DNA from: Trichodelitschia bisporula
Taxonomy: Eukaryota > Ascomycota > Dothideomycetes > Phaeotrichales > Phaeotrichaceae
NCBI GenBank assembly: GCA_010356995.1
Contig: ML996713.1
Location: 1 to 64,000, forward strand
Length of the DNA stretch: 64,000 nt
Direction: 5' to 3'
Below the pieces are notes generated by a model. The model was not told where the DNA came from. It ran no database searches and worked only from the letters and a program-made list of their open reading frames with translations. Both the position numbers and the translations under genes were made by a program. Below are positions 1-9,694 of the stretch, piece after piece (position 1 is the first letter of the stretch; every line of letters starts with the position of its first letter).

Positions 1-232
1 TCGCGCGCCACAAGGCCCCATCGTGAACTACCTGGCGCGATACACGGGGCCGGTCGAGAAGGTGGACCTCAACGCGCTGTCGTGGTTCAAGATCTCAGAG
101 CGAGGGCTGGCAGCGGGTGGCCGGTGGGCCGTAGGCGAGATGATGGACGACGGGAACGTCACCGCCACGGTAACTCCGCATGGCATTGCGCCGGTGGCCC
201 ACATGCGTTGCGTACGTCAGCATGGTGCGTAG
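1..232 (+). pseudogene. AA9 lytic polysaccharide monooxygenase fragment (cut by window edge and broken off)
   Basis: The window opens inside an AA9-type coding frame (reading frame 2). It shows the family signature GPIVNYLAR, then WFKISERGL, then GRWAVGEMM and VTPHGIAP. This is the middle of an AA9 protein, from just after the second copper His to just before the loop with the third His. After GIAP the match stops: an AA9 gene should continue with a Y-L-x-R-H-E-type strand, but the frame instead ends at 230-232. No short intron restores the family pattern. I therefore read it as a gene whose 3' part has been lost, possibly by the rearrangement that placed the palindrome at 329-770 directly downstream. 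AA9 enzymes oxidatively cleave cellulose and related glucans outside the cell. The 5' part lies outside the window. Confidence 0.6.
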
Positions 233-328
233 TACTACGGTACCAGGCCGAATATATGTTAGGGGCCCAAAGTCCACCTAGAAAAGTAATAATTCCTCTC
301 CCGGTTCACTGGCCATGCCTCACAAAAT

Positions 329-770
329 GTCACGGTGCCAGCGAAGAGCGGTGCAAAAACCATAGATTGCTTCGAGACGATGATAAAGAGTTGGAGAAGT
401 AATCTACAGGGATGAGTGTGCAAAAGCATAACCGCAGTGTGGGGGCTTGGCGCCAGTCACATGGCTGCGCTATTCCCCATACGTCACAGCGGTACTGTGC
501 TGCCACCCGGACCACATCATGGCCTGAGGCATCACACCGTGTATGGCCAGAACCATGACAGTGTGATGCCTCAGGCCATGATGTGGTCTGGGTGGCAGCA
601 CAGTACCGAGGTGACGTATGGGGACTAGCGCAGTCATGTGACTGGCGCCAAGCCCCCACACTGCGGTTATGCTTTTGCACACCCATCCCTGTAGATTACT
701 TCTCCAACTCTTTATCATCGTCTCGAAGCAATCCATGGTTTTTGCACCGCTCTTCGCTGGCACCGTAACA
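329..770. repeat. Long inverted repeat (two ~209-base arms, 23-base spacer)
   Basis: The left arm 329-537 and right arm 561-770 are near-perfect reverse complements. For example, 333-355 is mirrored at 744-766 and 515-537 at 561-583. Only scattered mismatches are visible. The spacer is 538-560. A 28-base block covering the end of the left arm and the spacer (533-560) recurs directly after the right arm (771-798). This could be a foldback element or the product of an inverted duplication. I see no transposase and no clear target-site duplication. Confidence 0.85.
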
Positions 771-798
771 CACACCGTGTATGGCCAGAACCATGACA
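771..798 (+). repeat. Direct repeat of the palindrome spacer
   Basis: The sequence cacaccgtgtatggccagaa and the next 8 bases are shared by 533-560 and 771-798. It spans the inner tip of the left arm plus the spacer. It sits immediately outside the right arm, as expected if the inverted duplication was staggered. Confidence 0.8.
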
Positions 799-1242
799 AG
801 GTCTCGGAGTGATGTTTATCGCTTTTTGAGCTCGCGAGGTGATGCGCATTGCTCACTTGCATAATGGAAGCGGCTATATTTCCTTACATAAAGAGAGGCT
901 CATAAGAAGCATTGACGTGCCTGTCATGGGAGGATACCATCTCTCCCATGTCAAATGGCCACATGCCCTGTATGGGTCACGTGACTCGGTAAGCTTGATG
1001 CCTGATGCCTGCAATTCCAGCCCGGCTGGACTTGCAGGGTGAGGGCTTGGCGCTGGCCTGTGCGCTAGTACCCCCAGCTCCCCCACACTGCACATTCATA
1101 CGCGAAACCCTTACATAGTTCTTCAAGCTTTTCAATGAATGTTATTCCACAACCAATGCTGTGCAACCAGTGATTTGTGCGCCCCTGACAGCGCCCTACT
1201 TATCGTAAAGGTACCTCAGTTGCGACCGCCCACCTGCACCGG

Positions 1243-2527
1243 CTAAGATGCAAAAAATACTGACAACAACGCCATCTCCTCGGCCATCGCGCCTCCAACT
1301 TGCTGCCGCCTGGGCTATTAGCGAAGATCAGTCTGTACCCGTGAAACATACCTTGGATGCTTAACCACGTCGTAATGCGCAACAAGGCTCAATTTATCCC
1401 CTTTGGACAGCTTAACTCCTTCCTCGCAATACGTCATCTCGCTGATAGTATCCCAGGGCGCCTTTGTGTCCGCTTTAGCGTCGCCCCCATGCCCATGCGT
1501 AGCCGCACCGGCACCGTACACTGCGGCGGAGCTGCACGCGGACTTGCCGTTGATGATGGCGGTCACGTTGACACCACCGTCTGCCGGTCAGAAACGAAGA
1601 CGCAACCACTTAGATTCAGAAGACTAACCATGGAGGTGACCGCGTGCAGTAACCATATATCCGTCCTGTACAATCTGCATCTCCTTGCTGGCGACAGTAA
1701 ACTGAGTCGCATTCTTTGGTACGTCCACTACCGCAAAGGCGCCATCACAGTCAGTCACGCTGATTAGTTGGATGGACACGTCCAGCGTCCCAGCCGGCCG
1801 GCCTTCGAGGTACTCGATGGTGGACTTGGTGTAGACGGTCTTCGTCTCGTTGGCGTAGTTGACAATGTCGCCGCTCATTACTATCGTGTCCGCCTTCCCA
1901 ATGTAATATCCCGACGCCAGCTTCGGATCCTTGGTCGCATACACACCGCGGCCGGCATCCTCCGACCCACCCATAAAGACGGAGGTGGGCGGTGCCGCGC
2001 CCTTGACGCCGTTGAGGCATTGGGCCATCGGCGGGGCCCCTTTGGCGCTGTCAACGAAGGCGAGGTGATGATTGTACAAGCCGTTGGTAATCTGCGCGCG
2101 TGTGCCATCGGCGTACACAATTTCTGACTCGACCTGCAGCACTGTGACGTCCTTGGGGAAGTCGCCGGCGAGGTACGTCCAGGCGGTGCCGGCAGGATCC
2201 ATGCTCATGCCATACTCCGTTTTGACGGTACTCTGACGGTTAGCGAGGCCTCAAGAGATGAGCAACTCACATTCGCGGCGCGAATCTTGTACGGCCCGTA
2301 CCAGATGACGGCCTTCTTCGCACCGGGCCGCGGAAAGCTGGACGCCGAAATGTCTTTTTTGAACGGCTTCTTCTCCTGCAGTCCTTGCCGGGCAAACTCC
2401 GCAAGGACAGAACTGAGCTCGGACTGGCGACGCTCTGCGGGGTCAGTCGATCGCTTTCATGAAGTGGAACGAACGAACCAAAGGGATGTGCGGCGGCGAG
2501 TGCCGCGAGAGCGAGTATGAGCTTCAT
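1243..2527 (-). CDS. Secreted SURNod19-like protein
   Basis: A five-exon gene of about 372 residues. The proposed exons are 2527-2414, 2375-2271, 2232-1629, 1580-1352 and 1309-1243, and they sum to a whole frame. Four introns are only 38-48 bases; the first could instead end its donor at 2431. The protein starts with a signal peptide (MKLILALAALAAA). It then follows the SURNod19 pattern: KAVIWYGPYKI, FPKDVTVLQVESEI, a LYNHHL motif, GYMVTARGHLHDGG, a NGKSACSSAAVYG strand, and a C-terminal GGAMAEEMALLSVFF. SURNod19 (stress up-regulated Nod 19) proteins are extracellular and known from plants and fungi. Their biochemical role is not settled. The paired-His motifs recall copper type II monooxygenase folds, but that link is my inference. 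The nearest neighbour upstream on the other strand is the AA9 fragment. Confidence 0.65.
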
Positions 2528-5500
2528 TCTGTGTGGAGGTCGGGGGTACAGTCGCGCAACTGATCAGAGCAAGAGAATGATATGCCAGAGCGGGCCATAT
2601 TATGTCTTGTACCTCGCAACAAGGGCAAAGAACGGCAGTGCGGAGGTAGTCGGTCCTGAAACATATCCGTATTGCCCCACAAAGTGTGTCCAAGTTGATC
2701 ATACCGGTGGATCCTATGAGACTGATCCGCGATCATGCGTTCCCTTCCCCGGAAACGTATAGCTGATGAGAGGGCTGGAGGGCTGATTATTTAGCTTCTC
2801 CTGGTCTGGTGCACGTCGTTAACTTTATCGTATATTGATCACGTGCCGGTGGAGGACGGGCCGGACGCATCTGGATCAGGGCACGGCAGTCTGGCGGCAA
2901 ACAAGCCGCTGGCAGCTTCGGGATAGAGTTGAGACATATTGACCCAGATGCCGGTGGAACGGCCTATCGTTTTCGGTTTTCGCACCATTTGGAGTGCCAA
3001 GAACACTCGGTGAGGCTTGCCGTGGGAGCGGAGACTCCCCCGATGGTCTGCGCCTCCCATGGACACAGCAACCAAGGTTGCTTCCACCATCATAAGGCGA
3101 AGTTGAATCCACACCAATTCTTCAGTTTTCGGCATTATTCAATGCCAGCAAGCTGCGTTAGAAGCAACGGGACGGTGAAGAGCCTTAAAGGCAGACGCGT
3201 TTAACCAATACAAAATGCTCGGAACCGAACACGGGTACCCGAACATGGCCCAAAACACCAGTTGCCCGTCCCGGAATCCGGCCGCCTTCGACAGCAGTTC
3301 CTCTAGGGGCGGAAACCGCAATGACCCGGGGAATGGATTCAACTTACGGGAGCCGGTCTCGATCACCCACAACAGCGGCTTGTCCATCTCGCCGGCGCCT
3401 TCGATATGCCCGCGAGCGGGGCTTTCATGTCCAGTCCTACCAATTCAACCGCCGCGGACCCACCCAAGACTAGGCAGCTGATCAACTTCTCCCACTCTCC
3501 GATAGCCGGCAAGCCATGAAAAACGCCTTAGGCTCATCACACAAGATGCCGCCGATGACGGTGCCGACGAACCCGGCCGACTGGACTCCACGAAGCATCC
3601 ATGCCCGAAGCGAGGGCCTCTGGCCTCTCCAGTGCTGATCGCAGCTATCCAGAAGGGCCTCTGAGCGGCCAATATGCCGATCGATATGCGGAACAAATCA
3701 TCTGGATCACCGCGGAGCAAGCTGGACTCTTGCTAGATCGATGGGAGGTCAGCGCGGGATGTTGCCGTCCCCGGTCGTTCAGATTTCGGATCCCGTGTCC
3801 TACGGATCATCCTCCACACCGCTTCAATGACGAAGCTCTTCATTGCTTACTGCGGTAAGCCAGACTCAGTATCGAGGCCCATGATGGCGGGTCCCATGCT
3901 CCCTATTGGATGGCCGACCGATCAGCGTACGGTCCACTGCTCGACAAACATGATGCATGTTGCGGGGGAAGGCCGCGCCACCTAACGATCTGCAGGCTTG
4001 CAGACCTTCGCAACCATTGTGGCTTCTTCATCGAGGTTGAATGATGGCAGTCTTGCGCAGCTCAACGTCTACCTGCGGAGCATGAGGGATTACATCTGCT
4101 GAACAGGAAAGTGGGGAGGCTCTCACCTCCGCAGTCGAACCGAAACTGTAAATGTGAATAGACGGCGGCAAATACCACGGAAGACTGACCTTGATCTACG
4201 ATATCAGGTCCAGGTGCGTAATTCCAGCACCCATCAAAGCCAATGTCCACCAAATCGTCGACCGCTGCCTCTGGTGAGGTGTTCCCCGCAAGCTCGTCTG
4301 GCGGCTCCTCGAGACCCTCAACCGGCGGTGAATTCCGATACTGGACCCTAGACCCCCATGCGGCAGCTCTCCCTGCGCATAAAGTGCAAAGCAAACCCTC
4401 AACGAAGCAGTAACAATTCCCATAGCGTTAAAGGGCAACCCCGCTGCGGGATGGATCAGCGCCAGGTTTCTCCACAGCCAACGGCTTTTTCTCTAGTCCA
4501 TCCATGGTCCAATCATAGCATTCCATCCCAATCAGTTTTCATCTACGCCACATCTCACCAATGCACCCATTTCCCTCAGGCCCTTCAATTGGCCAATGCA
4601 TGAGCCCCCCAGCAACGCGTGACGTCCCACCCGCAGCGCAACGCCTACCCAGCGACGAAGACGGCGATCGTTGCCAGCCCCAGCGTCCCTTGCATCATTG
4701 CCAATACGTACGGCTGCCCGCCTGCATTGCTCCCGTTATGACGTGTACGGGCTGCTCAACAGGCCGAAGCCGCGATACCCCCAAAAGTCCCCTTGGGCAG
4801 GCCGACCCGGACCCTTATGCAGGGCGTGAATGGTTCGCGGAGGACACACGTCACTACCAGCGGCCGCGAAAGCCCAAAAAAAGCTACGTCAAGTACCGTA
4901 AGTTCGGGATAGATAATCGTCGCTGGTCGTTACCGGACCGTTTCAGCCACCGGATATCAGCCATCAGCCATCAGCCAAAAGACCGTTGAACCCGTTGGAC
5001 GATAAGCTCAAGAGATCCCAGACTGGCCGGAACAAATTTGCTGCGGAGAAAAGGCGCACATTCGCGGCTTGCATGCAGATGATATCTGCAATGTACCGTA
5101 CTACGGATTGACGTAGTCTCTTTTCGTCGGCTTTGCTTTGTGGTTTTGCTTTGGCTTCGCCCTTTTTTGTCTTTTCGGATGTATCTTGGCTCCAATGCAG
5201 CTGCGCGCAAGCCTGAAGGTGAAGAAGCGTGTAAAATTGGAATTGCATTGGCCGACGCAGGGTCGATGCTTTTTTTTCATCCGTATTGGCCCTCGCCGTA
5301 GTGCGAAGAACTGCTCCACAAAGGTCGAGATGCCCCTTCGAGCCCTAACCCCGAATCAGCGACTTCGAATCAAAGGGCCGAAATCCCGAATCCCGACTCT
5401 AGGACCTCAACCCGTGCCTCATCTGCCCCCATCCGCCCGTTGTTTGGCCCCACCCGCCCCTCACCAAGTGGTGAAACGCGCTACCCCCCACTTCCCACCT

Positions 5501-6242
5501 CCCATCTCCACCAACCCCATCGCTCAACGATCACGCCGCTACAAAACCTCCATAACAAAACCCGCGAAGCCCATGCTAAAGTCAGAGCCCGATCCCCTTC
5601 CCCACCAGGGGCATCCTCGCAATGGACCAGGGTCCAGCGCCGCTGACGCGCCCGCGCTGGCTCGCGGTCGCGATCCCGCCTGGAGCACTCGATCCGGCGG
5701 GACTCTCGTGGGCTCTCCCCCGCCGCGCCGGTCCCCGCAGCTCAACTCCCGAAGGAACGTCATTATTGCCGGTAGCTATTATTTGTTGCGAGAATTGCAG
5801 TCCAGCGGGTCGTCGGGGGCAAAATGAGGGGAGAGGGGAGGACTGCACGCAAAATGGTAGCGGCGCACGGGGTCACACACAAGTCGTACACCTGTGGAGA
5901 TGGGATTGTGGGAATTGCGTGCGCGCGGAGAACGCCGCATCGCATTCATCTCCCGCAGACCACATTGTGGGAGATGTGCAATCGGGTGATGAAGATTGTC
6001 TCAATAATACAAAAGAGCCACCAATGCGGCTGAAATCTCAATCCCCAAAACGCTAATCGTGCTTCAAGTGCAGTCCGTTCGCCATGCTGATCCTGATGTA
6101 CAAAGCCATGCGTGTGCGGCCCTCTATCCTCCCGCCCTTCCAAGAAATGCAGTCCACCATCGCAAGCCTGCGACCCAACGCCAAATGTGCAAAGTCCGTG
6201 TCATCGCCAACGTAACGTCGTTAAATCATGATGCAATGCAGC
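2528..6242. other. Gene-poor region, 3.7 kb, with possible gene relics on the minus strand
   Basis: I find no complete gene. Several minus-strand stretches look like decayed coding DNA: 2839-3135, 3139-3387 (starting MDKPLLWVIETGS), 3445-3600 and 4062-4394. They contain splice-like junctions; for instance, a 45-base interval near 3300-3345 begins gtaagt and ends cctag. Frames do not connect across the region and I recognise no family. On the plus strand 5138-5827 is open only because of GC-rich, Pro-rich composition. The block 6058-6230 also contains an open stretch (FKCSPFAMLILMYKAM) with no recognisable start or match. Confidence 0.4.
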
Positions 6243-6449
6243 TTATGCGCCGCCTTGTTGCCCGCTGCCCTGCAGCGATGCCAGTGAGGCAAAGGCGCCG
6301 CTCATCGGCGAGTATCCGGAGGCTGATGACGCATTGGACGATGCGCGGCTAGACGAGGCGATATTGAGCGCGATGCAGTCGCCGCAGCGGCCTTGGTTTT
6401 GGTTGGTGCGACCGCGGCAGCCACGCTCGTAGTTGACGCAGGAGAACAT
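6243..6449 (-). CDS. Small conserved Cys-rich fungal protein, 68 aa
   Basis: A single-exon small gene. The protein begins MFSCVNYERGCRGRTN and continues with GRCGDCIALN, giving a compact Cys pattern (four Cys in the first 25 residues). A Ser/Ala-rich tail follows, ending SGQQGGA. I recall similar short proteins starting MFxCVNYxRGCRGR from other Pezizomycotina genomes, with no assigned function. The Cys arrangement could bind zinc, but that is inference. The frame is open far upstream (to 6833). I start at 6449 because the family begins at the MFSCVNY methionine and the upstream part is low-complexity. A pyrimidine-rich leader on the coding strand precedes the start. Confidence 0.6.
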   Translation of the reverse strand: MFSCVNYERGCRGRTNQNQGRCGDCIALNIASSSRASSNASSASGYSPMSGAFASLASLQGSGQQGGA

Positions 6450-7963
6450 GGTGGTAGGGACGGAAGCGCGGAGATGGAGTGCGGTGGAGGAGTGGTCGGA
6501 GCGGTGAGAGAGGTTGATGACGCGGTAAGGGTGAGCAGAGCTTGCAGGATTCTTGCTGTGCCCGTCTTTTGACTTGGAAGCTACGAGACGACGATGCGTG
6601 GAAACGAAGTGTTTGGAGAGTATGGTCGCGTGGGGTAGAGGTAGGAGCGGGTTTGGAGCTTGAGGTCTGGAGCCGGAGTGAAAGGTTGCGAGGGAGACGG
6701 TGTTTATGTAAAGGAGTCTTGAGCAGAGAAGCGTTAAGCTTAAGTAGAGTTCGATATGACAGAAGTATTGAAGTTGGTGAGTGGATGAATGGCTTAAGAG
6801 TGACGATGTCAAGAGAGACCGCGCTTTTATCATAAAGCACGGCCCAACGACGGGCAGTAAGGCTTGAACAGGATTGGATAGTAAAATTGGACCTCTTCCC
6901 GACTCTGACGCCGCCAGTTCGCAGTCATTGGCATTCAGTAGACCGGTCCAGTCACACGATACATTACAATACCCGATGAAGCAGGGCTCCCCCTGCTGGA
7001 ATACTCCCCTTAGCCAGCTAGCTCCCTCTCAGTGCCTGCTGCCATTGGCCGTTATGCAGAGAATAGCAAAATCAAGGTAAGTGCCAGCAAAGACGTCGTA
7101 GCAGCCTAAGGCTTAGATGATGCACATTAACCGCACGACAGATTCCCGTCATTGGCATCCCCAGCTGGATCAAGTCGCTGACGCGCTTCTGCAGCTCGTA
7201 CGTTCTGTTGTCCATTGCTGAGTGCTGCTGTAGAAGGGGATGATGCAGGGTGCAGCCGTGCCGGTGAGCTGCCTTCCCCAAAATGGCTCCAAATCATGAC
7301 GAAGCTGGCTTTGTGTGCACCCAGCTCCATTGGGGCCCTTCCATCGGGTCCAGACTACCGTAATCACGACGGCCCGTTCTGGCCGCCTACTCTCCAAATG
7401 GGTCAAGACGAGCGAATGCAGAATTGCTGCAGGAGCTCTTTCCGTCGTTTCTTCGAGCCTCGCCGTCCGTTTCGGGCACCGATCCCGGCGCCTGCTCCGT
7501 TAGGGAGGGGATGATATATCGTTTGAGGAGTTACGCCCACGCAATCACTCCTCATGCGATCCATCAACTCCGATGGGATGTCTTTGCTGACCAGCTGTGG
7601 AAGGCGGGAACGCGGAGAAGGTGAGAACTGAAGGAGACCTCAAGGACAACTGTCAAGGAGAGCCCGGATGTACACCTAAAGCAAGTCCCGATGAAGCGGC
7701 CTCAAGGGGACCGAAAGGAAGAGCCGCGATGGAGACTACCTCACAGGTACCATCTGCCGGCGGTCTCCTGCCCACTCTGTTGCCGATGCTGTACTGCCAA
7801 TCCTTCCAATTCGGCAGCAATGCCCAAGGCCATATCGTCTGCGACTGCTCGATCTCAGAATGTGCTGAACCAGGCCTGGGCCTCAAGATCCGTAACCGAT
7901 CACTCGCAAATATCATTCACCAATCAACAATATCACTCTGCATTCCTACAGCAGACATTCACA
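6450..7963. other. Intergenic region, 1.5 kb
   Basis: No supported gene. A short minus-strand frame starting at 7215 (MDNRTYELQKRV) looks protein-like for about 28 residues and meets a possible donor, but I could not extend it. The open frame running into the F-box-like gene from 7691 is treated as upstream of the true start. Confidence 0.4.
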
Positions 7964-9142
7964 ATGAGTATTCCTACCTTTCCATTCTTGCGTCTGCCCG
8001 GAGAGCTGCGCAACAAGGTTTACGACGCACACTTCGGTTCGATAACTATCGGAATCTGCCTGGACGGTGGACCAAGACATGGCCTAGACGCCCACGGTTA
8101 CCAGAAGTGGGACGAAACCCCCTATTTGAACAGCTCCTTGTACACACTGTTTGCCAGGCAGAACAGGAACTGCCTCGCGCTCCTGCGGACGTCGAAGCAG
8201 ATCTACCAGGAAACAAAAGACTACTGGGCCGGGAGGGTTTTGTTTGACATTCCCCTCACCGAGGATTTCTTGGATTTTATGCACGCCCGGCCGCAGGAGC
8301 TCGTACGACAGATCCGCCACGTAAGAACAGCTGGCTTCGACACAAAGCTTTGGTGGGAGCGGGAGGGCGCCCCCGATTGGCCTTCCGGTTCGAGTATCGC
8401 CGAAAAGATTCGATACCACCCCGCGTATCTCCTAAAGTTCCTACCTCCGATGACGTTGGACACTCTAACGGTGGTCGATGAGGGCCACTTCGAACGCCTT
8501 GCGGACTGGCTGGTGTCACCAGATACGTGGAAGGAGCTCCGGTTCTACAATAGGACCATACAGCCCTGGCTCAAGTTTTGGCTTCGTTGGTTGGAGGAGG
8601 ATCTTAACGTTGTACACCCCGGAGCGAGCATCACAATGGTTGACGACGGGGACCTTCACATGGGAGAGCTCTCATTCCTACCCGTAACGACGATGTCAAA
8701 CCAGCACGCGCCGTGGATGATACTCCTCGAATCCGCATCGAAAGTAAGGTCGAGTGAAAAGCTGACTTCCAAGGCTAACGTACCAATCAAGAAAACGTCT
8801 CAAAGTGGCCAAAAGGACGACGATCCTTGGGCAGTCTGGGAAGGCCAGCTCGACTACGGCTCCTACGCAGTTATTGTGAAACTGCCGCGAGAGGCGCACA
8901 CGGCGGGGAAGCGAATTGACCGGCCGTTCCCGTTCCCCGAAGACGACGTTAGGTGCTGGGCCGAGGGTATGACTTGGGCTAGACTTAGATTGGAGCTTTT
9001 CCATCACGAGCCTGATGAGGATTATCGAGATTACTGCACGGAGCGGCTCGAATACGTGCGGCAGCTATGCGGCAATACGAATCCGGATACATACGACCCT
9101 TCTGATCCCCGGAGGTGGTATTTTCGGGCAGGACGTCGCTGA
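7964..9142 (+). CDS. F-box-like protein of the LPGELRNKVY type
   Basis: A single-exon gene of 392 residues. The N-terminus FPFLRLPGELRNKVYDAHF is the F-box-like opening typical of a large, variable family in filamentous ascomycetes. It is followed by LLRTSKQIYQETKDYW, the usual second conserved stretch (a conserved R-x-C/S-xx-I-xxE helix). The remainder is variable, with acidic and Trp-rich segments. Such proteins are presumed substrate adaptors for SCF ubiquitin ligases, but most have no known target. The start at 7964 places the motif directly at the N-terminus as in relatives. The frame is open further upstream to 7691, in sequence that does not look coding. Confidence 0.65.
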   Translation: MSIPTFPFLRLPGELRNKVYDAHFGSITIGICLDGGPRHGLDAHGYQKWDETPYLNSSLYTLFARQNRNCLALLRTSKQIYQETKDYWAGRVLFDIPLTEDFLDFMHARPQELVRQIRHVRTAGFDTKLWWEREGAPDWPSGSSIAEKIRYHPAYLLKFLPPMTLDTLTVVDEGHFERLADWLVSPDTWKELRFYNRTIQPWLKFWLRWLEEDLNVVHPGASITMVDDGDLHMGELSFLPVTTMSNQHAPWMILLESASKVRSSEKLTSKANVPIKKTSQSGQKDDDPWAVWEGQLDYGSYAVIVKLPREAHTAGKRIDRPFPFPEDDVRCWAEGMTWARLRLELFHHEPDEDYRDYCTERLEYVRQLCGNTNPDTYDPSDPRRWYFRAGRR

Positions 9143-9694
9143 GGCGTGACGCGCACATGAGTCTGTACCCTCGCTAGTTCTTGAAGGAGTTGGGAAAAGA
9201 ATTGATTTTGGCCCCATCGCTAGGAAGAGCTGGGAAAGAAATTGGAATCGGGTCCATCGCTAGGAAGAGTTAGGAATGAAAATGAAGTTGAGCTTCGCAT
9301 TAGCGCTGTGCATCTCCGGCGGTGAAACGTGAATCTTACTCACAGCGGCCCTGCTGCAGGATCCGTAAGCAGTGTGGATTACTGACTTGGCAAACGTGCT
9401 CCACCATCGTATGGTTCGTGCGGCCTGGAGATCGAAGCATCCATGAGACCTTCGAGAAGCTCTAAAGATAGCAACCACTGGACCCGGATCGATCCCGCGG
9501 CGCAGATGTACGGTATTCGGAGCGCCGGATGGGCACAGGGCGTGGATCAGCTTGGCAGGGCCCACGGCAACTGTAGATCCAAGTTCGAGGCTGATTGATC
9601 CACGGTGTCAAGTCATGTCCGCTGCACAATACAGCTCACAGTCTCTGAACATTCCATTATCAACAACAATCAGCGTACTCCACTATCAATCCCG
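9143..9694. other. Intergenic region between convergent genes
   Basis: It holds the 40-base tandem repeats at its left end and the 3' flank of the acyl-CoA ligase at its right end. I see nothing else. Confidence 0.5.
9173..9298. repeat. Three imperfect ~40-base tandem repeats
   Basis: Units start at 9173, 9219 and 9259, each opening with gctag and containing a gaag-agyt-ggga core. Units two and three are 40 bases apart and share gctaggaagag. The first unit is about 46 bases. They lie 30 bases after the stop of the F-box-like gene, probably in its 3' UTR. Confidence 0.6.

Larger units (their letters stand above)
233..1242. other. Intergenic region, 1 kb
   Basis: Apart from the long palindrome I find no coding sequence. 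The stretch around 1040-1105 holds diverged pieces that resemble the palindrome arms (gggcttggcgc and ccccacactgc), so part of the flank may be an older copy. Frames that look open within 330-770 mirror each other because of the palindrome. Confidence 0.5.

Noticed and set aside
330-862. Open frames on both strands inside the palindrome
   Set aside because: They mirror each other because of the inverted repeat and have no protein-like features.
5138-5827. 229-residue plus-strand frame
   Set aside because: Hydrophobic start by chance and then Pro/Arg/Ser-rich low-complexity sequence with no domain. It fits neither codon use nor intron habits of the neighbours.
6450-6833. N-terminal extension of the small Cys-rich protein
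   Set aside because: The frame is open but reads as Ser/Leu/His low-complexity leader. Relatives that I recall begin at the MFSCVNY methionine.
9173-9298. Possible CRISPR-like repeat array
   Set aside because: Three diverged contiguous 40-base units without spacers in a fungal genome; this is a simple tandem repeat.
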